From VAZQ01 sp963756715 (lineage in GTDB: Bacteria > Pseudomonadota > Alphaproteobacteria > Rhizobiales > Xanthobacteraceae): a DNA stretch of 64,000 nucleotides. A program made the translations under genes and the position numbers. Position 1 is the stretch's first letter; the number at the start of each line of letters is the position of its first letter. Below the pieces are notes generated by a model. That model was not told the origin of the DNA and ran no database searches. It saw nothing but the letters and a program-made list of their open reading frames with translations. Location: positions 62,001 through 126,000 of the forward strand of contig CAVWOV010000021.1 in NCBI GenBank assembly GCA_963756715.1. The letters are read 5' to 3'. Shown piece after piece: positions 56,554 to 64,000 of this stretch.

Positions 56554-57625
56554 TCAGAGGCTCCACCGCAAACCACAACTGGCGCAGGCGGGCGGCGGCG
56601 CATCGGACAAGAGTCCCTGGCGGAAGGAACGGTAGGCCGCACCATTCCAGATCTCGCTTAAGCGTCTGCTGAGTCGCGTCGCCGAGCGTGTAATTCTCGT
56701 ACCCGCGTTGCGAAAACGGCGCGATACAACACGGCAGCGCGCGCCCATTGGCGGTGAAATACATCACCGTCCAGGGCCGGCGGCACATCGACCACGGCGA
56801 ACCGTCGTCGTCACGCTTGAGACTCATGCCCGGTTCCGACGCGGCGCCGGAAGCGCTGAAGGTCATGCCATGCGACTGCGCCATCGCGGCCGCCTCCTCC
56901 AGATAGCGTGCCTCGTCGTTGGTCATCTTTTCGTAAAGCGCCTGATCCGGCCGGGCGAGGCCGATCGCATCGTTCTCGAAGAACACCAGCCGCTGAAGAT
57001 AGACTTCCTTCACGCCGATATCAGCGGCCACCTTCACGAAGGCCGGAAGCTCGGCGATGGTTTCCTTCATTCCGGTGAGCCAGGCGGACACGCGCGGCCG
57101 GTCCTTGCCCTCGCGTTCCTGCAGATCGCGGAACGCGCGCACGTTGCGCAGAATCCGGTTGAAGTAGTTCTTACCACGAACGGCGAGATAGGATTTGGCG
57201 TTCGCGGCGTCGAGCGAAACCCGCAGCTCGTCGAGACCCGCCTCGATGAGTGCGCGGCCGTTCCGGTCATTGAGCACCGTGCCGTTGGTGTTGAACAAGA
57301 CGTAGGTGCCGCGATCCTTGAGGTAGCGGACCATCTTGGGCAAGTTCTTCACCAGCATGGGCTCACCCACACCGTGCAGCACGGCGCGGGCAATATTTGG
57401 AAGCTGGTCAACGATCTTGGTGAACAGCTCCCAGCTCATGTCGGCAGGGGGCTCGAGGTCTTCATAGGTGCGCGGACAGGTCGTGCACAGCAGGTTGCAC
57501 CGATTGGTGGTTTCCAGGTAGAGGCAGACCGGCTTGCTCTCGGCGGCGTCGCCGCGCTTCTGGCCGGCGCTCTCGTGATAGCGGCGCGGATCGACAGTTG
57601 GTTTAGTCGCGGTCAGCGCATCCAT
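56554..57625 (-). CDS. Radical SAM protein with SPASM-like C-terminus (frameshifted near end)
   Basis: A ~356-residue radical SAM enzyme: CxxxCxxC cluster CNLLCTTC at residues 43-50, HGVGEPML, FNTNGT and SLDAAN. A SPASM/twitch-like cysteine set follows (SMCRRPW, LPCCIAPF). The last ~35 codons are shifted by one extra base at about 56658-56661; repair gives TLSEIWNGAAYR and a final ACASCGL, the expected last cysteine pair. As read, the frame would end at 56543 without it. Target unknown; in this cluster it might modify a sugar, lipid or peptide. Start ATG 57625 has no strong ribosome site. Confidence 0.88.
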
Positions 57626-57679
57626 CGCGCTACTCCCTGATTGTCTCGGCGAGGTCCATTGCGAGGCGGGCCCTCTGCA

Positions 57680-58471
57680 TCACTCCGCAGCCCGTATAAC
57701 CGGCGGGCCGGCGGCAGCGTCGAGCCGAAGCTCCAAGTCGCTGTGCGAAAGGAAAGAGCGAATCAGTTGTTCGGAGTGGAGTGCCCGGTGCGCCTCGAGT
57801 CGAGGAGCAAACGACCAGCCATCATAGAGTTCAGCCCGTAGCATTTTCAGCGATTCCGCGTCATCGACGTCGTACCAGGCCGGCAGGACATGCACATCTA
57901 GGCCGATTTCCACCGCTCGTTCGAGCGTCTGCCGCGCGACATGTTCGGTACTCCAGGTGACCCCCTCAAACAACCGGCGATGCCGCGCCTTGATGCCGAG
58001 CAGGTAATAGCCGCCATCGGTCGATGGTCCGAGCACTGCGCGGTCGCCCGGACGCGCGAGAATCTCCGCCGTCTCGATCAGCAGCGACGTCGGCAGTGTC
58101 GGACTGTCCGCGTTGAGCACCACCGCGCTGACATGGCCGCGATCGAGCACCTGATCGATCGCGCTGAACAGGCATTCACCAAAATCCGGATACCAGGCTT
58201 CGATCAGTCCGATGTTTGACGGAAACAAGTCCTCGAAGAAAGCATTCGACCCCGGGGGGCCGAAGGCCATGTAGCCACTGATCGGCACATGTTCCGCCGC
58301 CCTGGCGATGTTGTGGCCAACGTCCTTGAGAAACCCCGTATTGAGCGCGGCCGCTTCGTCGAATGTGAGCGGGGGCACCAAGCGGGTCTTGGTCCGGCCC
58401 GGTGCCGAGGCCTTCGCCATCACGGCGATGCCGCACGATGCGGAAACCGGGGACTGCTCAGATTGCCTCAT
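57680..58471 (-). CDS. DUF2064 / TIGR04282-type glycosyltransferase-like protein
   Basis: A 263-residue protein of the DUF2064 group (related to nucleotide-sugar transferase folds such as CofC). The N-terminal GIAVMAKASAPGRTKTRLVPPL and the acidic NADSPTLP and PSTDGGYYLLG motifs are diagnostic. Members occur beside GT2 and radical SAM genes and are thought to transfer or activate sugars, but no activity is settled for most. It is the first gene of the minus-strand cluster, 54 nt before the radical SAM gene. Cytosolic. Confidence 0.9.
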   Translation of the reverse strand: MRQSEQSPVSASCGIAVMAKASAPGRTKTRLVPPLTFDEAAALNTGFLKDVGHNIARAAEHVPISGYMAFGPPGSNAFFEDLFPSNIGLIEAWYPDFGECLFSAIDQVLDRGHVSAVVLNADSPTLPTSLLIETAEILARPGDRAVLGPSTDGGYYLLGIKARHRRLFEGVTWSTEHVARQTLERAVEIGLDVHVLPAWYDVDDAESLKMLRAELYDGWSFAPRLEAHRALHSEQLIRSFLSHSDLELRLDAAAGPPVIRAAE

Positions 58472-58672
58472 CCATCGCCCGTTTATTCAAATGCGCGCAG
58501 ACGCCGCGCCCATGAACCCGATGAGCAAGGCTAGTCCGGCACCGCCGCGGCACGCTTCACATTGCCGCGAAAGCCGTCGAGGCTACGTCACGAGGTCGTG
58601 AACGGCGCTCGTGAGCAGACGGTCTCCGCGACGAATCGTCTCGCATCAAATGCGACCTAGCAGAATGAACGC

Positions 58673-59467
58673 TTAGCCCGGCAACTGGTTCAAGGGAAAC
58701 TTCGCAACATCTCGCAACAGGGCGACAAAGCCGTCAGCTTGATGCTCCGCAGTCAGGCGGCCTTTCTCAACCGTCGCCGCAGAGGCATCACCGACGGCGC
58801 CGTCGGGATTGAGGTCCTGGGCGATCCAGCCAAAGCTATGCGTGCCGGCCGGCCGCAAGTGGGTGTATTGCTGCTCCATATCGGCGGCGCGCGACGTGAA
58901 AAACTTCGCCTTCGCCATGTCGACCAGATCGGGCCGGAACAGCAGCATGAGCGAGGTCTCGATGTCGCCGGCATGAATGCCGTGGTTGGCGTCGAAAGGT
59001 GCATAGAGACCCGTCGGCAGCCCAAATCGGCGCCATTGGGTGGTCGCGACCAGCATGTTGAGGCGCACGCGCAACTCGCGCGCCACGATGCCGACAATAT
59101 CTACATTACCACCATGTGAATTGACAATGACCAGCTTGCGTAGTCCGGCGCGATGGACACTCTCGCCGATTTCGACCCAGATGCGGATCAGATTTTCGGC
59201 CGAGAAGGTGATGGTCCCGGGCGAGCGCAGGTGCTCGTTCGATTTCCCGATGGTCTGAATTGGCAGAAAGAGCACGTGAAGATCGGCGGGCAGGCGCGCC
59301 AGCACCGTGTCGATCATGCCTTGTGCGATTGCGGTGTCGGTCATGACCGGAAGATGCGGCCCGTGCTGCTCGGTGGCGGCGACGGGGAGGATCGCGATCG
59401 TCGAACCAGGATCGAGCCCGGCGAAATCGGTGGTCTTGAGTTCGGCCCAAAAGCGCGTGCCTGCCAT
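58673..59467 (-). CDS. Creatininase-family amidohydrolase
   Basis: A 264-residue metal amidase of the creatininase family (creatinine amidohydrolase, 3-dehydro-amide hydrolases, MftE-like peptidases). Ligands are visible in ATEQHGPHLPVMTDT (Glu, His, Asp), NSHGGN (His), and HAGDIETS (Asp/Glu). ATG 59467 overlaps the TGA of the FAD oxidase gene by one base; a longer frame up to 59788 lies inside that gene and is not used. Coupling to the oxidase suggests consecutive steps on an amide or lactam. Substrate unknown. Confidence 0.9.
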   Translation of the reverse strand: MAGTRFWAELKTTDFAGLDPGSTIAILPVAATEQHGPHLPVMTDTAIAQGMIDTVLARLPADLHVLFLPIQTIGKSNEHLRSPGTITFSAENLIRIWVEIGESVHRAGLRKLVIVNSHGGNVDIVGIVARELRVRLNMLVATTQWRRFGLPTGLYAPFDANHGIHAGDIETSLMLLFRPDLVDMAKAKFFTSRAADMEQQYTHLRPAGTHSFGWIAQDLNPDGAVGDASAATVEKGRLTAEHQADGFVALLRDVAKFPLNQLPG

Positions 59468-60852
59468 CAGACGCGCTCCGTCGCTGCAAGGGCATCGTCG
59501 ATCTGCCAGTGCTTCAGCTTGCCGGGATTCATCAGCCCAAAGGGATCCGCCATACGCTTGAATTCCGCCTGCGGCGCGTCCACGCGCTTCCAGCCGGCAT
59601 TGTCGAGAACGAAGGTATGCGGGTTGGATACCGCGACATGGTGCGCATCGAGTTCGGCCATGATCGCATCGAGCCGTTCGGGAGTCGTATAACGGACCAG
59701 CGGCAGGCTGGAGCAGGTCACCTTGCCGAATCGGCGCTGGAATTCGAGATGCAGGAGCACCTCGTTGTCGAAGCGCTTGGCGACCCAATCGACCAGTTCG
59801 AGATTGTTGGCCGGTGGAAAGCGTAGCTGCAGATAGGTGATCGTGGGATCGATGCGGATCGCATGCAGCGTGGTGTGGTTCCAGGTGAACTCATAGAGCG
59901 GTGCCAGCCCGCCCACGCCGCCAAACGCCGCGCGTTGCGCGTCCTCCGCCGAGCGCCGAAACGATACCCGCCCGTCATGGTCGGCGACCAGCAGTTCGAA
60001 CGCATCCGCCTGTGGTTCGGACACCATGACGATGACCATCGCCTCGCCCGGGGCCGCGTAATCGGCCAGCCGCCGCAAATACGGCACGACATGCGGATCG
60101 TGCACGGTAACAAGCTTCTTGGCGATGCCGTCGCACTCGGTGAAATTGTGCGCGAAACGCGCGGCGGCCGACAGCGACGGAAATGCAGCGATCCGTTCGC
60201 ACCAGGGATGGCTGGGCGCAAGCGGGACCTCGACCTCGGCGATGATGCCGTTCACACCGTAGGCGTGCATGACCTTGAGCACATCCCTGCCGCGTAGCTC
60301 CACCAAACGTGGCTCCGGCTCGACGGTGACCACCTCAACACCCAGCACGGCGCCCGGATCGGAAATCTGCCCCCACGTACACGAGCCGGCCCCGGCGGCG
60401 CCGCCGGCGACAAAGCCGCCGATGGTCGCGTGCTGGCGGGTGGACGGGTAGAACCGCAACTCATGACCGGCGGGCACAAGGGCACGGTCGATATCAAGCA
60501 TGCGCGCACCGCCTTCGAACCGCCCTGCCCCCGGACGCTGCCAAAGCGTGCGGTCGAGCCGGCTCATGTCGAGCACGACGCCCCCCGCGAGCGGTACGGC
60601 CTGGCCGTAATTGCCGGTGCCCCCGCCCCTCACCGTGAGCGGCACCCGATAAGACGCGCAGGCCGCCGCGGCCCGGACCAGTTCCGCCTTGCTCCGCGGC
60701 ACCGCGACGATCTCGGCACGCATGCCGTCGAGTTGTTCCTTCAGCAACGGTGAGAACCAGAAGAAATCACGGCTCTTCATCCGCAAAGAACCCGGGTCAT
60801 CCAGCAACTGGATGCCAGCCAGGTCACGACGCAATCCTTCGGGTACGGCCAT
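59467..60852 (-). CDS. FAD-linked oxidase (GlcD / VAO family)
   Basis: A 461-residue flavoprotein of the vanillyl-alcohol oxidase / D-lactate dehydrogenase family. The FAD-binding half shows VRGGGTGNYGQAVPL, YPSTRQHATIGGFVAGG and SDPGAVLGVEVV; the C-terminal FAD-oxidase domain ends with ADPFGLMNPGKLKHW, the usual anchor. No signal peptide. It probably oxidises a 2-hydroxy acid or an alcohol/amine intermediate. Coupled to the creatininase-type gene and divergent from ridA across 157 nt. Confidence 0.9.
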   Translation of the reverse strand: MAVPEGLRRDLAGIQLLDDPGSLRMKSRDFFWFSPLLKEQLDGMRAEIVAVPRSKAELVRAAAACASYRVPLTVRGGGTGNYGQAVPLAGGVVLDMSRLDRTLWQRPGAGRFEGGARMLDIDRALVPAGHELRFYPSTRQHATIGGFVAGGAAGAGSCTWGQISDPGAVLGVEVVTVEPEPRLVELRGRDVLKVMHAYGVNGIIAEVEVPLAPSHPWCERIAAFPSLSAAARFAHNFTECDGIAKKLVTVHDPHVVPYLRRLADYAAPGEAMVIVMVSEPQADAFELLVADHDGRVSFRRSAEDAQRAAFGGVGGLAPLYEFTWNHTTLHAIRIDPTITYLQLRFPPANNLELVDWVAKRFDNEVLLHLEFQRRFGKVTCSSLPLVRYTTPERLDAIMAELDAHHVAVSNPHTFVLDNAGWKRVDAPQAEFKRMADPFGLMNPGKLKHWQIDDALAATERV

Positions 60853-61009
60853 CAGTCGATCTCGATACTGGCGTCAGGCGGCATGTTACAGCAAAAACCG
60901 CGGACGTTCTGCCATGCCCATTGGATGAAACGCGCCCCGAATCAACAAACACGGTCGATGCCGTCACGAAGCCCACCCCGGCGACCCAAACCAAGTATAG
61001 AATGCAGCC

Positions 61010-61408
61010 ATGAGATACTTTACCCCGCGCACGATCAGGCCGCCGTTCGCCCGCTACAGCTACGGTGTCGAGATTCCGGCCGGCCACCGCATTCTGGTCT
61101 GCTCCGGCCAACTCGGCATCGCGCCGGACGACCGCATCCCACCGACGGTCGAAGATCAGACCCATCTGTGCTTTCGCAATATCGAGGCCGTGCTGAAAGA
61201 GGCTGGGCTCACGTTCGCCGACCTTGTCCGCATCAGCTCGTTCGTGGTCGGGCGCGAGCACCTCAAAGGTTATATGGCGGTGCGCGACCAGTACATCAGC
61301 GACCCGCCGCCCGCCTCCACGCTGATGATCGTGTCCGGATTTGCCCGGCCGGAATTTCTGGTCGAAGTGGAGATCATCGCCGCGGCGCCCGATAGCACCG
61401 CCGGCTGA
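61010..61408 (+). CDS. RidA family (YjgF/UK114) protein
   Basis: A 132-residue RidA-fold protein; family members hydrolyse reactive enamines/imines and often stand beside amine or pyrimidine catabolic genes. Near the C-terminus the Arg that binds substrate carboxylate is seen in GFARPEFLVEVE, and VCSGQLGIAP is the usual N-terminal strand. Divergent from the FAD-linked oxidase, which could produce an imine. The ribosome site before ATG 61010 is weak. Confidence 0.9.
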   Translation: MRYFTPRTIRPPFARYSYGVEIPAGHRILVCSGQLGIAPDDRIPPTVEDQTHLCFRNIEAVLKEAGLTFADLVRISSFVVGREHLKGYMAVRDQYISDPPPASTLMIVSGFARPEFLVEVEIIAAAPDSTAG

Positions 61409-61435
61409 AAGCCGGTCAGCGAGGAGGCTGGTGTG

Positions 61436-62062
61436 TTAAGCCGGCAGAAAGATTAAACGCACGAAGTCGCGATAAAGCAGTATCTGCCGCGGCAGGATTG
61501 TGACGTCTTTCAACACCCGGCCGAGGATCAACCCGCCTTCGACGAGCGTCGACGCCATGTCGGCCAGCGCGTCAAGATCGACATCGCCTCGCGGGGGATA
61601 GTGCTTCGTGATCGCATCGAAGCGCTCGCGGAAGCGGTGGCGCCACGCCAGCATGCCATCCGCGTTGAGTTGGCGAATCTCATGGTTGAATAATTGATCC
61701 TGATAGCAGAATGACGCCGCGAGGCAGCCGGGATGCGCCTCCGGGAGGTTCGCCATCATCTCGGCAAAGAGCTTCAGCCCCACCAAGAACCCGTGCAACG
61801 GGTCCTCGTTGAGTTCGTCGGCGCGCGCAAACAGGTCGTCCAGCACCTGCTTGTCGTGCGCGAGGTAGCGCAGCATCAGGCCCTTGGCGAGCGCGCCTTT
61901 ATCCTTAAAGTGATAGAAGAAGCCGCTTTTAGTGATCCCGACTGCTGCGATGATTTCGTCGATCGAAGTCGATGAAAAGCCCTTGGCGAGCACGGCGGCT
62001 TCCGCGACGTCGAGGATGCGCTCACGCGTGTCCAGGCCTTTGCGGGGTGACGTTTCGAGCAT
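61436..62062 (-). CDS. TetR-family transcriptional regulator
   Basis: A 208-residue TetR repressor: helix-turn-helix at residues ~10-55 (TRERILDVAEAAVLAKGFSS, IDEIIAAVGITKSGFFYHF), then a variable ligand domain. ATG 62062 (MLETSPRKG) is used; the frame is open upstream to 62236 but those residues are unrelated. A perfect 7-bp inverted repeat lies 7 nt before the start codon, a likely self-operator. Nearest targets are the oxidase/creatininase, ridA and monooxygenase genes. The ligand is unknown. Confidence 0.93.
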   Translation of the reverse strand: MLETSPRKGLDTRERILDVAEAAVLAKGFSSTSIDEIIAAVGITKSGFFYHFKDKGALAKGLMLRYLAHDKQVLDDLFARADELNEDPLHGFLVGLKLFAEMMANLPEAHPGCLAASFCYQDQLFNHEIRQLNADGMLAWRHRFRERFDAITKHYPPRGDVDLDALADMASTLVEGGLILGRVLKDVTILPRQILLYRDFVRLIFLPA

Positions 62063-62068
62063 GATTTG

Positions 62069-62087
62069 ACTGTACCACAAGTACAGT
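62069..62087. promoter_or_regulatory. Putative TetR operator palindrome
   Basis: ACTGTAC-N5-GTACAGT, a perfect 7-bp inverted repeat with 5-nt spacer, lies 6 nt upstream of the tetR start codon on the minus strand. The length (19 nt) and position fit a TetR dimer site that would block its own transcription. No second perfect copy was found by eye before ridA or the oxidase. Confidence 0.65.
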
Positions 62088-62328
62088 TGACTTGGCTGAA
62101 TGCGGTCTGCGAACCAGCGTCGCATGCAGCAACACGTTCCATATCGTTGAAACCGCTGCCGAAATTTTCGCGACCGAATCCGGTCCACGAGACTTCTAGC
62201 CGCTGGCGCGGCGGCACATAGATTGCGCCCATTCACGTTTCGTCGCCTTGACGAGCGTAAGCCCCTTAACTCTCGCGCGCTTACGCGAGATGCAATCGCC
62301 GGATTGGCATCAACGCGCTGAAAGCGCC

Positions 62329-63516
62329 CTATCCCAGTTCTTCAGCCCGCCGCAGGCTCGCGATCATCGATACGCGCATCAGGTACTCGCGGGTGCGATC
62401 GCGATCGGCCGAGATATGCTGCAGCGTCTGCTTGAACTCGGGTCCGGCGGATTCGAGATTGCGCTTGTTCTGGATCGTCTGGCTCTGAATGTATTCGAGT
62501 GTGACCAGCCGGCGCTGCAGGTCGTAGCGATCGATTTCGCTGTCCGGCATCTCGCCACGCCAGACCGCGGTAAGACGCTCCGTCAGATTAATCGCGTCGT
62601 GGATTCCACCGTTCATGCCCATGCCGCCCAGCGGATTGTTGATGTGCGCGGCGTCGCCGACCAGAAACGCCCGCCCCTCTCGAAACGTTTTCGCTACCCG
62701 TTGGTGCACCTTGTAAAGCGTCACATGGGCAATCTCGTAGTCGCTCTTGCCCGGCAGCACGCTTGCCATGAGCGACTGCGCAAATTCACGGCTCAGTGCG
62801 AGTTCATCGCTTTCGCCGGATGAGATTGGAAACATCACCCGGCACAGTCCAGGTATCTGCAGAAGAAAGTGCCAGCGCTCCGGATCGGCGACGTAGCTCA
62901 CCGCTGCCAGGTCCGAAATGACGGTGCGGAAGTCGAACGGCGTGCTGACAACGAGGAACCGCTCCGGCCAGGTGAAGCCCTCGAATTCGATTCCGAGCGA
63001 ACGGCGCACGTCGCTACTCGCACCGTCGGCGCCGATGAGCCAGCGGCCCGTCAGCGTCTCGACCTGATTATTGCGTGCGATGGTGATGTCCACGCGCTCC
63101 GGGTGCTGCTCCACACCCGTGACCTTCGCGTTGAATTCCATCGCGAAGTTGGGTTGGCCTCTCAGTTGCTCGTAGAGGATGCGCGTCAGCTTGGACTGCT
63201 CGCATTGCACCCGGTACGGATGGCCGGTGAGATCGGCCAGCAGACCGAAATCGAACTCGGCGAGCAGCCCCTGCTGCCGGGTCCGATACTGGAATTTCGG
63301 CGCGACGAGGCCCTGCGCGATGAGCGGTTCCGCCGCGCCCAGTGCGTGCAGCATGTCGAGCGTCGGCGGATGGAAGGTCGATGCGCGCGATTCCTCGCTC
63401 AGCGTCGGCCCGGCTTCGAACACCGTCACCGGAATTCCGCTGCGCACCAGATTTGCGGCGGCGACGAGCCCAACCGGGCCCGCGCCGGCGATGAGGACGC
63501 GATCCCCCTCGGTCAA
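62329..63516 (-). CDS. FAD-dependent aromatic monooxygenase (PHBH-like)
   Basis: A 395-residue flavoprotein hydroxylase of the p-hydroxybenzoate hydroxylase / UbiH group. The three FAD motifs are present: GAGPVGLVAA (Rossmann), the GADGASSDVRR (DG) motif near residue 165, and GDAAHINNPLGGMGMN (GD) near 285. Cytosolic and NAD(P)H-dependent; it hydroxylates an aromatic or N-heteroaromatic ring. It lies between a Bug-type binding protein gene and tetR on the minus strand. Substrate unknown. Confidence 0.92.
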   Translation of the reverse strand: MTEGDRVLIAGAGPVGLVAAANLVRSGIPVTVFEAGPTLSEESRASTFHPPTLDMLHALGAAEPLIAQGLVAPKFQYRTRQQGLLAEFDFGLLADLTGHPYRVQCEQSKLTRILYEQLRGQPNFAMEFNAKVTGVEQHPERVDITIARNNQVETLTGRWLIGADGASSDVRRSLGIEFEGFTWPERFLVVSTPFDFRTVISDLAAVSYVADPERWHFLLQIPGLCRVMFPISSGESDELALSREFAQSLMASVLPGKSDYEIAHVTLYKVHQRVAKTFREGRAFLVGDAAHINNPLGGMGMNGGIHDAINLTERLTAVWRGEMPDSEIDRYDLQRRLVTLEYIQSQTIQNKRNLESAGPEFKQTLQHISADRDRTREYLMRVSMIASLRRAEELG

Positions 63517-63545
63517 TCTTGTCCCCTGGTCAACCTTGCACGTGG

Positions 63546-64000
63546 CTATTGAATCTGCGGAATGCCGGCCTTCGTGATGATGTCGTGGTACTTCTTGATC
63601 TCGTCAGCATGAAACTGCTTGGCCTTATCAAGCGGGAGCGCGATGGTCTCGGCGCCCGCCTTGGCGAATCCCTCGCGTACGGCAGGATCGTTGAGCGCCG
63701 CGGTCAGTTCCTTGTTGAGCTTCTCCAGGATCGGCTTCGGCGTGCCGGCCGGTGCCAGCAACGCAAACCAACCGGCCACCTTGTAATCCGGCAACCCGGC
63801 TTCCGCGGTGGTCGGCGTGTCGGGCAGCGCCGGGATCCGCTTGTCGCCGGCCACAGCAAGCGGAACCGCGCCGCCGGTGCCGATGGCGCCGGCGATGTTC
63901 GGATACCACTGAAACCCAAGCGGTACAGTGCCGGCAATCAGGTCGGGCCCGTACTGGGCGATGTTGCGATAGGGCACGTGGGTGAGTTTCGTGCCGGTGA
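63546..64000 (-). CDS. Bug/TctC solute-binding protein, N-terminus beyond window
   Basis: C-terminal ~150 residues of a periplasmic Bug-family binding protein. TGTKLTHVPYRNIAQ at the window edge, LPDTPTTAEAGLPDYKV, and LLAPAGTPKPILEKLNKEL are diagnostic. The signal peptide and first lobe lie past base 64000. A GTG at 63977 is internal, not the start. Placed just before the monooxygenase gene, it probably imports or senses the aromatic acid that enzyme uses. Confidence 0.92.
   Translation of the reverse strand, partial: TGTKLTHVPYRNIAQYGPDLIAGTVPLGFQWYPNIAGAIGTGGAVPLAVAGDKRIPALPDTPTTAEAGLPDYKVAGWFALLAPAGTPKPILEKLNKELTAALNDPAVREGFAKAGAETIALPLDKAKQFHADEIKKYHDIITKAGIPQIQ

Noticed and set aside
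59465..59788. Extended N-terminus for the creatininase-family gene
   Set aside because: The extra residues overlap the FAD oxidase in another frame and show no homology; the ATG at 59467 matches the family start.

Overview
The window looks like a chromosomal segment of a GC-rich alphaproteobacterium of the order Hyphomicrobiales (Rhizobiales), closest in style to Nitrobacteraceae or Xanthobacteraceae. This is inferred from gene content (SoxCD, PuuD-type urate oxidation, Bug/TctC solute-binding proteins, class I PHA synthase), 4-nt ATGA gene overlaps, and the intergenic palindromic repeats. No species call is possible from sequence reading alone.

Region 1 (1-12.2 kb, all minus strand) is a sugar-phosphate island. 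In transcription order it holds a gluconokinase/GH15 glycosidase fusion, zwf, tal, polyphosphate-type glucokinase, pgi, an Rpe-Gnd fusion, pgl and a transketolase cut by the left edge. Together they would take glucose or gluconate into the oxidative and non-oxidative pentose phosphate pathway; only a ribose-5-phosphate isomerase is not seen. Region 2 (12.3-19.5 kb, minus) couples an amidase and a cytosine-deaminase-like amidohydrolase to a branched-chain-type ABC transporter whose permease and both ATPases form one chain.

Region 3 (19.8-30.6 kb) is mixed: a Bug solute-binding protein, a hexaheme c-type cytochrome, a transposase remnant, a CAU tRNA, two tandem palindromic elements, an amidohydrolase-type decarboxylase, an HdeD-like membrane protein, a UbiD-type decarboxylase and an alpha/beta hydrolase. 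Region 4 (30.8-36.1 kb) holds soxCD and two PHA-synthase-like genes.

Region 5 (36.1-51.5 kb) is a purine catabolic cluster: SDR, flavin/FeS oxidoreductase, XdhA, XdhB, M20 hydrolase, AllC, PuuD, PuuE, fused UraD-UraH, and an ABC importer (binding protein, ATPase, permease). The enzymes give a full path xanthine -> urate -> 5-hydroxyisourate -> OHCU -> allantoin -> allantoate -> ureidoglycine.

Region 6 (51.5-58.5 kb) has a PRC-barrel protein, a cytochrome b / molybdopterin oxidoreductase pair, and a four-gene minus-strand cluster (DUF2064, radical SAM, GT2, polytopic membrane protein) of unknown product. Region 7 (58.7-64 kb) has a creatininase-family hydrolase, an FAD-linked oxidase, RidA, a TetR regulator with a clear palindrome just upstream, an FAD monooxygenase, and a Bug protein cut by the right edge.

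An important caution: ten otherwise well-conserved genes between 15 and 57 kb carry twelve frameshifts, and every one is repaired by removing one base. This uniform +1 pattern looks more like an insertion-type sequencing or assembly error than gene decay, so broken genes are annotated here over their full reconstructed extent.
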